DNA of 64,000 bases from Sphingomonas sp. PL-96 (lineage in GTDB: Bacteria; Pseudomonadota; Alphaproteobacteria; Sphingomonadales; Sphingomonadaceae), in the NCBI RefSeq assembly GCF_020707215.1, contig NZ_JAJFET010000009.1, forward strand, positions 62,001-126,000, written 5' to 3'. A program made the translations under genes and the position numbers. The stretch's first letter is position 1, and every line of letters starts with the position of its first letter. This document shows positions 53,148 to 61,859 of this stretch, one piece after another. The notes below the pieces were generated by a model. The model did not search any database. It worked only from the letters and a program-made list of their open reading frames with translations, and was not told the DNA's origin.

Positions 53148-53806
53148 TGCCCGGACCCAACGGCGAACACCGCGACGGTGCCCCCAGCCACATTCACATC
53201 GAAAAGAAGAAGGGCTTCAAATGGTTGCCCTGGCTGCTGCTCGCACTTGGCATTCTCGCGCTGCTCCTGGCGCTCAGCCGATGCAACCGGGATGAGACGA
53301 ACGTCGTAGCTCCCGTTGCTTCGCCAACGCCGGACGCGGGCGTCAACGGAGCAGCAGCGGGCGCGGGCGCCGTCGTTGCCACGACGCCCAATGCGGACAC
53401 CTCCGCAGCAGTGGCTGGCACGTCCGGGCTCGGCGGCTTTCTTGCCGGCACCGAGCCGACCCCGCGCACGTTCCAGTTCGAGAAGCTGAACTTCGACACC
53501 GCCCAAAGTTCAGTCCGCGCAGCCGATGCGGCGGAGATCGACCAGATTGCAGCTACCCTGCAGCAGTATCCGAACGCCCGTATCCGCATCGCCGGCTATG
53601 CCGACGCTCGCGGTGCCGAGCCTGCGAACATCGCGCTCGGCAAGGCCCGCGCGGACAGCATCAAGGAAGCGCTGGTCGGCAAGGGCATCGCCGCCGGTCG
53701 TATCGAAACCGTCTCGGGCGGTGAGAACGATCCGGTCGACACCAATGCGACCGCCAGCGGCCGCTTTGAGAACCGCCGCACCGAACTGGTGGTGACGGCG
53801 CGATAA
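53147..53806 (+). CDS. OmpA-family peptidoglycan-binding membrane protein
   Basis: 219 residues from ATG 53147 with AGGAGGA 8 bases upstream. An N-terminal cytoplasmic tail is followed by one membrane segment WLPWLLLALGILALLLALSR, an Ala/Thr/Gly linker, and a C-terminal OmpA-like domain: FEKLNFDTAQSSVRAADAAE, IRIAGYADARGAEPANIALG and a final FENRRTELVVTAR, which carries the Arg that contacts diaminopimelate. It should tether the inner membrane to peptidoglycan. Co-transcribed with the two DUF2382 genes. Confidence 0.85.
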   Translation: MPGPNGEHRDGAPSHIHIEKKKGFKWLPWLLLALGILALLLALSRCNRDETNVVAPVASPTPDAGVNGAAAGAGAVVATTPNADTSAAVAGTSGLGGFLAGTEPTPRTFQFEKLNFDTAQSSVRAADAAEIDQIAATLQQYPNARIRIAGYADARGAEPANIALGKARADSIKEALVGKGIAAGRIETVSGGENDPVDTNATASGRFENRRTELVVTAR

Positions 53807-53834
53807 TCCCCAAAACAAGTGCAGGAGAAGACCC

Positions 53835-54698
53835 ATGGCGACTACCATCACCGCATTGTTCGACAACCGTGCCGACGCCGAGGCCGCCAAGCAGCGCTTG
53901 CAGGATGCCCGGGTGGATGCGGATCACGTTCACCTTCATGACAAGTCGAGCGCCGGCTACCGCGAGGACGGCTATTCCAGCCATGAGGATCGCGGCATCT
54001 GGGACTCGGTGAAGAACGCGTTCGCGCCGGACGAAGACCGCCACACCTATGAGGAAGGCGTTCGCCGGGGCGGCACCCTGCTGACCGCCGACGTGGACGA
54101 CGATTGCATCGACGAAGCGGTCCGCGTGCTTGAGGACGCGAACACGGTCGACATCGACGACCGCTCCAGCCAGTGGCGTTCGTCGGGCTGGAACCATGGC
54201 GCCACGGCCGCCGCAGGTTCGGCCGGCGCCGCAGCGGCGTTCGGTAGCTACGGCAACGACACCGATCGCGACACGGTGCGCGGCGAGCGCGAGGAGGTGA
54301 TCCCGATCGTCGAGGAGAACCTGGTCGTCGGCAAGCGCGATGTGAGCCGCGGTGGCGTCCGGGTCCGTTCCTACGTGTCGGAGACGCCGGTCCACGAGCA
54401 GATCCGCCTGCGCAACGAGCGCGTCGACGTACAGCGCCGCTCGGTCGACCTGCCGCTTTCGGCTGCCGATGGCGATGCGTTCCGCGAGCGCACGATCGAC
54501 ATGACGGCAACCGGCGAGGAAGCCGTTGTCGGCAAGAACGCGCGCGTCGTCGAAGAGGTCGTGGTCTCCAAGACTGCCGAAGAGCATGTCGAGAACATCG
54601 ACGAGACGGTCCGCCGGACGGACGTCGAGATCGAACGCGACAGCGACCTCGACACGAACCGCAGCGGCTTCGGAACGAGCGACAAGCCCGTCATCTGA
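53835..54698 (+). CDS. DUF2382 (YsnF/AvaK) protein with N-terminal stress domain
   Basis: 287 residues, ATG 53835, AGGAGA 9 bases upstream. The N-terminal ITALFDNRADAEAAKQRLQD is the heat-shock-17-like/DUF1269-type domain often fused to DUF2382. A Gly/Ala/Ser linker near residue 125-140 leads to the DUF2382 domain: EEVIPIVEENLVVGKRDVSR, VRSYVSETPVHEQIRLRNER, FRERTIDMTATGEEAVVGKN and RVVEEVVVSKTAEEHVENI. Acidic and soluble. Ends the cluster before a clear terminator. Stress role from family only. Confidence 0.85.
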   Translation: MATTITALFDNRADAEAAKQRLQDARVDADHVHLHDKSSAGYREDGYSSHEDRGIWDSVKNAFAPDEDRHTYEEGVRRGGTLLTADVDDDCIDEAVRVLEDANTVDIDDRSSQWRSSGWNHGATAAAGSAGAAAAFGSYGNDTDRDTVRGEREEVIPIVEENLVVGKRDVSRGGVRVRSYVSETPVHEQIRLRNERVDVQRRSVDLPLSAADGDAFRERTIDMTATGEEAVVGKNARVVEEVVVSKTAEEHVENIDETVRRTDVEIERDSDLDTNRSGFGTSDKPVI

Positions 54699-54707
54699 TG
54701 ATTGTGA

Positions 54708-54738
54708 ACCTGCGCCGGCTCGGTCGGCGCAGGTTTTC
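54708..54738 (+). terminator. Intrinsic terminator of the DUF2382-OmpA cluster
   Basis: ACCTGCGCCG at 54708-54717 pairs with CGGCGCAGGT at 54725-54734 around a 7-base loop, followed by TTTTC. A 10-bp GC-rich stem with a U-run nine bases after the last stop codon. Confidence 0.85.
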
Positions 54739-55098
54739 AAATGCTCTATCCGGCCGGCTCAAGTCTCGATGCCGGTCGTGATCTATGGGAACGCGGCCCC
54801 GGTCAGGTGCCAAGGCGCAGCCCGACCGGCGCATCCCGCCGATTGCAGATCCGCAGCACGATTGCCCTTCATCGTCGCCTGTGAGCGTCTACCCCATTGG
54901 CGAACTCCGGCAGGGCCAGAGGTCCGCGCCTCGGTGCGCCGATGCAGGAGAGCAGAGTCGAGATCGTAGCTACTCGACCCCGGCCGGAGGGCAGCTTGGC
55001 AAGGCTGCGCCCGCGCGAAGACTCCGCTCGGACGCAACGCGTCGAAAGCTCGCGTTGGACCGGCCAGACGGGCTGATTTTCCAGCGCCGATTTCATGG
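54739..55098. other. 360 bases before the antiporter, no gene seen
   Basis: Frames on both strands are Arg/Pro/Ala-rich and lack motifs. The stretch presumably carries the promoter of the antiporter gene; no convincing -35/-10 or sigma-E-like pair was found. A GGAACGCGGCC near 54787 resembles a general-stress -35 box but lacks a matching -10. Confidence 0.4.
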
Positions 55099-55116
55099 AT
55101 GCATCGTTACATCACC

Positions 55117-56424
55117 ATGCTGCCGACCCTAGCCCCGGATCCGTACATTCTCGTCCTCACGGGGCTCGGCGTGCTGATCGCTCTGGTCGCGTGGCTGCCG
55201 ATGGCGCTCAAACGCCTGCCGCTGTCGTTGCCGATCATCTGCATCGGTATCGGCGCAGCCGGGTTTCTCTTGCCCCGGGTGACGCTGCAGCCCCTGCCGG
55301 TGCGCTATCCCGAGATCACCGAACGCTTTGCCGAGTTCGTCGTCATCATCGCGCTGATGGGTGCCGGCCTGAAGATCGATCGCCTGTTCGGATGGCGGAG
55401 ATGGGGCATCACCTGGCGGCTGCTGGCGATCACGATGCCGCTTGGCATTGTCGCCATCACCGTGCTTGGCCAGACGATGCTTGGCCTGCCGCTGGCGGTC
55501 GCCCTGCTGCTTGCGGCAAGCCTGGCCCCGACCGATCCCGTGCTGGCAGCCGATGTGCAGGTAGGACCGCCCAAGACCGGCGACGAAGACGACGTCCGGT
55601 TCGGCCTCACGTCGGAGGCGGGCTTGAACGACGGTGCCGCCTTCCCGTTCGTGCACCTCGCCATCATGCTGGCCGTCGCACTGCCCAGCGGCAAACCCTG
55701 GCTCCTGGAATGGCTGAGCTACCGCGTGCTGTGGGAGATCGGCGGCGGGATCGTCGGCGGCTGGATCGTCGGCCGGGTGTTCGGATGGCTGACCTTTCAT
55801 GTGCCGTCCAAGGCCAAGCTCGCCCATACCGGGGACGGACTGATCGCGTTGTCGGCGACCCTGGTATCCTATGGCCTGACCGAGATCGTGCACGTCTATG
55901 GGTTCCTGGCCGTGTTCGTGACGGCCCTGACCCTGCGCAGTGCCCACCGCGAGCACAAGTTCCAGCTTGAGATGCATGCGATCACGGAACAGATCGAACG
56001 GCTCGCGATGATGGTGCTGCTGATCCTGTTCGGCGGCGCCCTGGTCAGCGGGCTGCTCGCCAGCGTCGGCTGGCGCGAGGTCATCGTCGCCGTGGTCATC
56101 CTGCTCGTGATCCGCCCGCTTACCGGATGGATCGCGATGATCGGCTATCCCGCGGATCAGGGCGAGAAGCGGACGCTGGCCTTTTTCGGCATCCGCGGTG
56201 TGGGTTCCATCTATTACATGGCATTCGGGATCAACCACATGGCCGTGGGGGATGCCGAACGCCTGTGGGGGATCGTCGGCCTGGTGGTGCTGATGTCGAT
56301 CCTGCTGCATGGCCTGACCGTGACGCCGATCATGCGCACGCTGGACCAGCAGCGCGGCATCGACCCCGAAGCCAAGGGCGTCGCCCCACCGGGTTTGCAG
56401 GGACCGGCAGCAGGACCGGAGTGA
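55117..56424 (+). CDS. Cation:proton antiporter (CPA1, NhaP-like)
   Basis: 435 residues from ATG 55117; an ATG at 55099 would add six. Twelve to thirteen hydrophobic segments. The transport core shows LLLAASLAPTDPVLAADVQV, with the T-DP pair typical of CPA1 Na+/H+ exchangers, and LTSEAGLNDGAAFPFVHLA, the ND motif. FFGIRGVGSIYYMAFGINHM and IVGLVVLMSILLHGLT complete the family pattern. It exchanges Na+ or K+ for H+ at the inner membrane. Monocistronic, placed among stress genes. Confidence 0.9.
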   Translation: MLPTLAPDPYILVLTGLGVLIALVAWLPMALKRLPLSLPIICIGIGAAGFLLPRVTLQPLPVRYPEITERFAEFVVIIALMGAGLKIDRLFGWRRWGITWRLLAITMPLGIVAITVLGQTMLGLPLAVALLLAASLAPTDPVLAADVQVGPPKTGDEDDVRFGLTSEAGLNDGAAFPFVHLAIMLAVALPSGKPWLLEWLSYRVLWEIGGGIVGGWIVGRVFGWLTFHVPSKAKLAHTGDGLIALSATLVSYGLTEIVHVYGFLAVFVTALTLRSAHREHKFQLEMHAITEQIERLAMMVLLILFGGALVSGLLASVGWREVIVAVVILLVIRPLTGWIAMIGYPADQGEKRTLAFFGIRGVGSIYYMAFGINHMAVGDAERLWGIVGLVVLMSILLHGLTVTPIMRTLDQQRGIDPEAKGVAPPGLQGPAAGPE

Positions 56425-56436
56425 CGACATAGCAGT

Positions 56437-56461
56437 ACGCGTAGGCGGGCCGCCTACGCGT
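56437..56461. terminator. Perfect 12-bp inverted repeat after the antiporter gene
   Basis: ACGCGTAGGCGG, one base, CCGCCTACGCGT at 56437-56461, 12 bases after the antiporter stop. The arms are perfect, and in RNA the centre would open into a small loop. No U-run follows, so it may act as a transcription barrier or RNA end protector rather than a classic terminator. Confidence 0.55.
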
Positions 56462-56472
56462 TGACCGTTGTT

Positions 56473-56504
56473 GAAAGGCAGCGCTCCTTTGGAAGAGCGC
56501 TGCC
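56473..56504 (-). terminator. Intrinsic terminator of the manganese catalase gene
   Basis: On the minus strand GGCAGCGCTC, an 8-base loop, GAGCGCTGCC, then TTTC. It starts 7 bases after the catalase stop (56512) and faces the repeat after the convergent antiporter gene, so the two genes are separated by back-to-back hairpins. Confidence 0.8.
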
Positions 56505-56511
56505 CTTCACC

Positions 56512-57468
56512 TCACTTGGCCGTGGTCGCTTCCGCAATCGCGGGTGCGGACTCGATGTCCGGTGCGCCACCCATGTCACCATTCTTGGTGCGGCCCGCGC
56601 CGGGTCCTGCACCCAGGTCGGCACCGGTGGTCGGGTCGGCTGCAGGATCGGACATGGTGCGCTCCGCCATCTTGGCGGCAACCTTCTTGTCCTTGGCCCC
56701 CAGCTTCACGCTCGCGGTACCATCGCCGCCATCGACCGGCATCACCTGCTCCAAGTCGTCGACGCGATCCCATTCCTCGCCGGTGTTCCACGGGCCGGTC
56801 GTGTCGCCTTCGCCCTGCGAGGTGTTGACGTACATGCTCGCGTACTTCTCCACGCCCGGCAGCTTGCCCGACGGGAAGTTGTTCTCGATCGCATAGAGCG
56901 CCTTTTCGAACGACTTCTGGTGCGCGACCTCGCGCGTCATCAGGAAGCCCAGGGCATCCTTGATGCCGGGATCGTCGGTGATGTTGATCAGCCGCTCGTA
57001 GACGATCTTGGCACGCGCCTCTGCCGCGATGTTGGAGCGCAGGTCCACGGTCGGCTCGCCGCGCGAGTCCACATAGGCCGCCGTCCATGGCACGCCTGCG
57101 GAGTCGCACAGCGCCGGCGCGCCGCCGAACAGGATCGATTCCTTGGCGCTGCTGCCGGTCTGGCCGACCATCATGTAGAGATCGGCCTCCTTCATCGTAC
57201 CCTCGGCCAGCTGCGCCTTGAGGCCCTTGTTGAGCATGGCGACGATCGATCCGATCACCTCCAGGTGGCTCAGTTCCTCCGTCGCAATGTCGAGCAGCAG
57301 GTCCTTGCGACCGGCATCGTCCTCGCCCAGGCCCTGCGTGAAGTAGCGCATGGCAGCGGCAAGCTCACCGTCCGCCCCGCCAAACTGCTCCATCATCATG
57401 GTCGCCAGCCGCGGGTTCGGCTCCGACACGCGGACGGTATATTGCAGGCGCTTGTTGTGCATGAACAT
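56512..57468 (-). CDS. Manganese catalase
   Basis: 318 residues, ATG 57468: MFMHNKRLQYTVRVSEPNPR is the standard N-terminus. The four-helix ferritin-like core has the dimanganese ligands in MMMEQFGGADGELAAAMRYF, IATEELSHLEVIGSIVAMLN and FLMTREVAHQKSFEKALYAI. A C-terminal tail rich in Ala, Gly and Asp follows. It breaks down hydrogen peroxide without heme in the cytoplasm. Length is slightly above the usual 290-300. Monocistronic with its own terminator; stress induction is likely but no sigma site was identified. Confidence 0.92.
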   Translation of the reverse strand: MFMHNKRLQYTVRVSEPNPRLATMMMEQFGGADGELAAAMRYFTQGLGEDDAGRKDLLLDIATEELSHLEVIGSIVAMLNKGLKAQLAEGTMKEADLYMMVGQTGSSAKESILFGGAPALCDSAGVPWTAAYVDSRGEPTVDLRSNIAAEARAKIVYERLINITDDPGIKDALGFLMTREVAHQKSFEKALYAIENNFPSGKLPGVEKYASMYVNTSQGEGDTTGPWNTGEEWDRVDDLEQVMPVDGGDGTASVKLGAKDKKVAAKMAERTMSDPAADPTTGADLGAGPGAGRTKNGDMGGAPDIESAPAIAEATTAK

Positions 57469-57674
57469 GGTGTGGGTGCTCCGAAGAATTCGCCTGCTTC
57501 AGCGAACCAACCTCCGCACCGTTCCTAATGACTTCGATTCTCAACCGGTTCATCATGATGACGCTGGTTCTAGATCTGTGTCCGATCGCGGAATCAGCAG
57601 GTCCGCTCCCGAGCTTCGGATGCTGCAGGTGCCGCCTGGCGGCTGCGGCAGGCGGTCCGCCCGGGAGAGGCAGG

Positions 57675-59678
57675 CTAGCAGCGTAGCTGCCGCCGCTCAC
57701 GGACGAAGCGCTCGATCGTGGACTCGAGGGTGGGGATGAAGGAGCGCGAAGCCACGTGCCCTGCTGACGCTGGAGCATCGCCGCGCCCCCGCTCGTTCAG
57801 CAAGGAAGGATCGCCGTCGGCAATGAGCGCGATGGTACGCGCAAGATCCACTTCCGTGCAGCGGCGCTCGAACGCGGCGGTGCCCGTCATCCCGTCCAGC
57901 AGGAGGTCGATCGCGGCATCCGCGAGATCCGGGACGTAGAGCTGGTGCCAGGTTGAATCCGCATGGACCTTGATCGGCTCGCCCGCGTCCAGCGCGTCGA
58001 GGATGCGCGCCGGCAGGGCAGACGCATCGGCCGGTGTGAAGCTATCCTTCACTTCTGCCACCAGCAGGCGGTCCCCTGCGCCACCGCTGGGCGGGAGCTC
58101 CGCTCGCCCGAACACGACGCCGCCAATCTCGCGCGCGGTGCACCACCGGTGGAGCGCATCCAGTCGAGCGTCCGTGACGTCGAGGCGGACGTCGAGGAGC
58201 GCCCAGGGTATCCTCCGCGTGCTGGCGCTGGTGTCCAGCTCTGCCGTTTCGACATGCGGAAGATCGCGGGCGCGACATGCGGCCGCAGCCGCTTCCGCAA
58301 GCGCGCCTGTGCCGACGATCAGGATCGGCGCAGAAGAACCTCTCACAGCCGATGCGCGAGCGAAGCCCTGGTCTTTCCGCCACCAGCCGGGCGTTCCAAG
58401 CCCCGGGACGTCGGGCTGACGCCCCTGGGCAAGATCCTTCAGCACGCGGGCCATCATCGTCGGGCGGGGTGAGCCCATGCGCACGTCGAACACACCGCTT
58501 TCATAGTGGCCGACCGGGCGGGTAACCATGCGATTCCAGTCCCAGGCTCCAAGCAGGGACCAGACGGTTACGGCGCGCAGATCGACGCCGCGGCGCCGAA
58601 GGTCGCTCGCGAGTTCCCAGACTTCCACGAACCAGCGCGCCTGATCGTCGCGCGTACCACCCAGGTGGCACTCGGTTACCGCCACTGGCAGCCGATACCG
58701 CTGCCAGGCCTGCTCCAGCAAGGCGGCGAAGCCGACCGCATCCTCGCCGATGTGCGCGATCGCATCCACATCCACGTGCACGACTCCGTCGATCTCGCCG
58801 AGCTCGCGATCGGCAAAGGACCGTGCCTCGTGGCGCTCGATCCGGTGGTCAAGCAGGCGCTCGCTCGAAAGATAATGGTTCACCCCGATGATGTCGGGCG
58901 GGCAGGGGTCCTCGGCGATGGCGCGCAGGCGGTCTGCCAGCCCCAGGCCAGCGAGGCGCTCGAACAGCGCATGCCCTGGTACGACCATGCCGCACAGCAG
59001 GTCCCATCCCATCCACCGGCGCTCGTTCTGGAAATCCGCCTCGCCCTGGAGCGGAGGGGTGGCATGACAATGGCCGAGATCATCGGTCTGGATCAGTCGA
59101 GCCGCGGGGTTGATCTCCCGGATCGCCCGCATGGCCAGCCGCGTTGCATCGATCTCGTTGAGCAGCGCGACCCACATGGATCGCTCGTCCGTTCTGTGGG
59201 GGTACCAATAGCCGTACAGGGCGCTGAAGCGGGCGGTGGTCAGCGGTTCGTTGACCGGGGTGTAATCCCGTACCCAGGGGTACCGAGCAGCGACCGCTGC
59301 GGCGTGGCGGGCAAGGCCAGGCGCGAAACCCTCGTCAAGCAGCGACGTATAGTGCGGGCCGCTGCCGTGATGACACAGCGTCAGGATCGGGTTCATCCCC
59401 AGCCGCCGTATCTCCGCCAGTCGCGCGTCGGTCCAGGCGAAGTCCTGATGATCTGGGTTATCGGGGGAGATGCGCTCCCAAAGCGCCGGATATCGTAACG
59501 AGCGGATGCCCAGTCCTGCAAACAGGCTCAAATCCTCGAGTCGATCCTGGTGGCCGCTCCAGAAGGTCTGGTCGAACCACTGGTCGCCGACCCGGTTGAC
59601 CGTGCACTCGTGGCCTCCCCACAGTTCGAGCGGGCGCACTTCGGAATTGGCAGGCGGTTTGCTAAGATCTTGAAACAT
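57675..59678 (-). CDS. GH1 glycosidase fused to an RfbD-like reductase domain
   Basis: 667 residues from ATG 59678, AGGGTGG 5 bases upstream. Residues 15-420 are a GH1-type TIM barrel: GIRSLRYPALWERISPDNPD, acid/base E144 in TPVNEPLTT, nucleophile E336 in VTECHLGG and AVTVWSLLGAWDWNRMV. From about residue 435 a Rossmann domain begins (APILIVGTGALAEAAAAACR) and continues in the style of dTDP-4-dehydrorhamnose reductases, with QLYVPDLADAAIDLLLDGMT. Such fusions are associated with polysaccharide or nucleotide-sugar loci. Both active sites look largely intact, though the reductase YxxxK is not evident. Confidence 0.8.
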   Translation of the reverse strand: MFQDLSKPPANSEVRPLELWGGHECTVNRVGDQWFDQTFWSGHQDRLEDLSLFAGLGIRSLRYPALWERISPDNPDHQDFAWTDARLAEIRRLGMNPILTLCHHGSGPHYTSLLDEGFAPGLARHAAAVAARYPWVRDYTPVNEPLTTARFSALYGYWYPHRTDERSMWVALLNEIDATRLAMRAIREINPAARLIQTDDLGHCHATPPLQGEADFQNERRWMGWDLLCGMVVPGHALFERLAGLGLADRLRAIAEDPCPPDIIGVNHYLSSERLLDHRIERHEARSFADRELGEIDGVVHVDVDAIAHIGEDAVGFAALLEQAWQRYRLPVAVTECHLGGTRDDQARWFVEVWELASDLRRRGVDLRAVTVWSLLGAWDWNRMVTRPVGHYESGVFDVRMGSPRPTMMARVLKDLAQGRQPDVPGLGTPGWWRKDQGFARASAVRGSSAPILIVGTGALAEAAAAACRARDLPHVETAELDTSASTRRIPWALLDVRLDVTDARLDALHRWCTAREIGGVVFGRAELPPSGGAGDRLLVAEVKDSFTPADASALPARILDALDAGEPIKVHADSTWHQLYVPDLADAAIDLLLDGMTGTAAFERRCTEVDLARTIALIADGDPSLLNERGRGDAPASAGHVASRSFIPTLESTIERFVRERRQLRC

Positions 59679-59696
59679 AAGCCACCCTGTAAGCAT

Positions 59697-60099
59697 TCTC
59701 TAATGCAACAAAGGCGCGGAGCAATGGTTTCAAGATTTCGCCACGACCAATTTAGGTTAGGTCGAATGACAACTTGATGTATGTTGATTATCTACTTTTA
59801 ATATTTCCATCAAACCGCATGCCGGTTTTTTCCCGCTCTGATCTGTGCTCCGGTGACAGTCGGCGGAACTTGAGGGTTCGACATCCTGGTCGACGGCTTG
59901 AACCAGCACGGGCGGGCGGCACATGGCGCCGGGCGTCCGGGAGGAACCGGACGACGCCGAGCACCGGTTCGAACTGGCGGCTCCCGAACGAGACGGCGCC
60001 TCGCCCCAATCCAGCAAATGCCTATCTTTCAATCGCTTACGGCCATCCTACATCCAGGTAGCGCCCGAGTTCGGTCGGGCGCGCCTCCCGGAGCTGATC
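59697..60099. other. About 400 bases between divergent genes; AT-rich promoter region
   Basis: No gene recognised. The part 59745-59815 is markedly AT-rich for this genome (TGATGTATGTTGATTATCTA) and probably holds promoters of the divergent GH1-fusion and subtilase genes. The rest reads as Arg/Pro-rich chance frames. An in-frame ATG at 59923 could extend the subtilase, but the extension has no family resemblance. Confidence 0.45.
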
Positions 60100-61152
60100 G
60101 TGAGCCGTTCTCGTGTTCGCAGCGCGTATGCCGCTGCGCTGTCCCTCATCCTTGCCGTCGGCGCGCTGGCGTCTCCGCTCCCTGCCATGCCTGCGGATAC
60201 CGCCGGGGTAGGGCGAGACGGCCGGCCTCGGCCGGGAAGCATCGAATACCGGCTGAGCTGGGGTGTGGAGGCCAGCCGCGCGGCGCGCGCGTATAGCAAG
60301 GGTGTCACGGGCCGCGGTGTCGTGGTCGCGATGATCGACACCGGCATCGGCGGCACCTCTGCGGATCTCTTCGCCGACCTTTCCCCTGCTTCCACGGACC
60401 TGGTGCCCGACCGCCATGAAGATGACGGCGACCATGAACATGGAGCCCAGACTGCGTCGTTGCTCGCCGGGCGCCTCGACGGAGCGGGCACCTTCGGCAT
60501 TGCCTATGGCGCAACCCTGCTGTCGATCCGCGCCGACCGGGATGGCTCCTGCCGCAAGACCTGTGCGTTCGATGCCGACGTGCTGGCGCGCGCGATCGAG
60601 TACGCGGTCGATCATGGCGCCCGCGTCATCGGAATGCCGATGGCTTCCAGGCGGCCGATACCCCAGATCGAGCCGGCGCTTGCGCGCGCAGCGGCCAGGG
60701 GCGTCGTCATCGTGGCCGCTGCGGGCAACGATGGTTCCGACCAGCCGCACTGGCCCGGCCGCTATGCGTCCGACCCCCGCTTCAGGGACGCGATGATCGT
60801 GGTCGGGGCCAGCAGCAGGCGCGGCGATCTCACCCGCTGGTCGAACAAGGCCGGCCTTGCCCTTGACCGCTACATCGCGGCGCCTGGCGAGCAGGTGGTG
60901 GTGAATTGCACCACCCGGTTTTGCCGCCTCACGTCCGGCACCTCCTATTCGGTGTCCTATGCAGCAGGCGCCGCGGCGCTGTTGCTCAGCCGCGATCCCG
61001 GGCTGACCGGGCCGGAGGCGGCGGCAGCGCTGCTTGGCAGCGCGCGGGACCTTGCGGACCGCGGCCCGGATCCGCTTACCGGGCGCGGCTTGCTCGACGT
61101 TCGCCGCGCCCTGCAGACCGTCGACCGCGAGCGGGACGAGGCGCGGGGCTAA
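60100..61152 (+). CDS. Secreted S8 (subtilisin-like) serine peptidase
   Basis: 350 residues from GTG 60100, with GGAG 7 bases upstream, giving a good signal peptide (RVRSAYAAALSLILAVGALA, cleavage near ASPLPA). The triad is complete: D80 in VAMIDTGIGG, H114 in DHEHGAQTAS and S282 in TSGTSYSVSYAAG; N210 in AAAGND gives the oxyanion hole. It is a compact single-domain subtilase with four Cys (151, 155, 270, 275) that may form two disulfides. Exported. Convergent with the peptide-modifying pair at its 3' side, which may or may not be linked. Confidence 0.88.
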   Translation: MSRSRVRSAYAAALSLILAVGALASPLPAMPADTAGVGRDGRPRPGSIEYRLSWGVEASRAARAYSKGVTGRGVVVAMIDTGIGGTSADLFADLSPASTDLVPDRHEDDGDHEHGAQTASLLAGRLDGAGTFGIAYGATLLSIRADRDGSCRKTCAFDADVLARAIEYAVDHGARVIGMPMASRRPIPQIEPALARAAARGVVIVAAAGNDGSDQPHWPGRYASDPRFRDAMIVVGASSRRGDLTRWSNKAGLALDRYIAAPGEQVVVNCTTRFCRLTSGTSYSVSYAAGAAALLLSRDPGLTGPEAAAALLGSARDLADRGPDPLTGRGLLDVRRALQTVDRERDEARG

Positions 61153-61187
61153 TCCTTCGGCGCCCCAACCGCCAGTCGGACACCCGC

Positions 61188-61859
61188 CTATCTTTGTGCA
61201 GGCGGTGGTTCCAGCTGATGCCAGCAATTGGGCTGGATGCTGTGGCGGCCCCAGCGCAACGCGGATCCGTCCCAGTCTTCAACAAAGATCCGTACCGCGG
61301 CAAGGCTGCCGTAACCGCCCGCCGCCTGGCGCTGGTTGAGCCACCAGCCGGCGCTCCCGTCCCACAGCTTCACCTCGCCGTCGCCGACAGGCACGGCATT
61401 GCCCTCATGATAGATGAAGTCGTCGGTGATCCAGTGATCGGACGCCTGATCCGCTCCCCACTTGCGGCGCCACTCGCCGGCGGCCTCGGCGCTGTAACGC
61501 TGGACGAACTGGGCGCGATAGGCGGGGATGCCGCGAGCGGTGAATGCCGCATGCGCCAGCGCAGCATGCGCGCCGCAGTCGATCGACTTGCGTCCCACCG
61601 CCTCGCACCAGTGCAACGGCCATAGCGAGGGTCCCCATTCGAACTTCTGCCGCAGCCAGCGCGGACCGCTCAACGGGTCGCCTCCGTTCGACTGGGCGAA
61701 GTCATTGGCGATCACCCATTCGCGCGCGATGTCGCAACATGCCTGTCCGTGGTGGGACAGGCAGCTGAAGGGGAAGTTCTCCCAGCGGCCGCCAGGATGC
61801 TGTTCAGGAGCGGGAGCCTGCTCCTCCGTCGGCACGCCGTTATCCGCGTCCAAATACAT
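61188..61859 (-). CDS. Transglutaminase-like Cys-hydrolase fold protein (hypothetical)
   Basis: 223 residues from ATG 61859, AGGAG 9 bases upstream; it overlaps the end of the decarboxylase gene by 20 bases, so the two are translationally coupled. KSIDCGAHAALAHAAFTARG places Cys95 at the start of a helix, DHWITDDFIYHEG provides His142 or His151, and VKLWDGSAGWW an Asp167: the order and spacing of a transglutaminase/papain-type triad. No signal peptide. It may act on a peptide or amide made by its partner. The family name is unknown to me; the triad is inferred. Confidence 0.6.
   Translation of the reverse strand: MYLDADNGVPTEEQAPAPEQHPGGRWENFPFSCLSHHGQACCDIAREWVIANDFAQSNGGDPLSGPRWLRQKFEWGPSLWPLHWCEAVGRKSIDCGAHAALAHAAFTARGIPAYRAQFVQRYSAEAAGEWRRKWGADQASDHWITDDFIYHEGNAVPVGDGEVKLWDGSAGWWLNQRQAAGGYGSLAAVRIFVEDWDGSALRWGRHSIQPNCWHQLEPPPAQR

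Noticed and set aside
54783..55037. Frames of 75-115 codons before the antiporter
   Set aside because: Arg/Pro-rich on both strands, no motif or ribosome binding site.
55129..56430. Minus-strand frame opposite the antiporter
   Set aside because: His/Asp/Gln-rich shadow of a membrane-protein gene.
57469..57560. General-stress (EcfG-type) promoter before the Mn catalase
   Set aside because: GGAAC is present but no CGTT lies at the required 16-17 base spacing.
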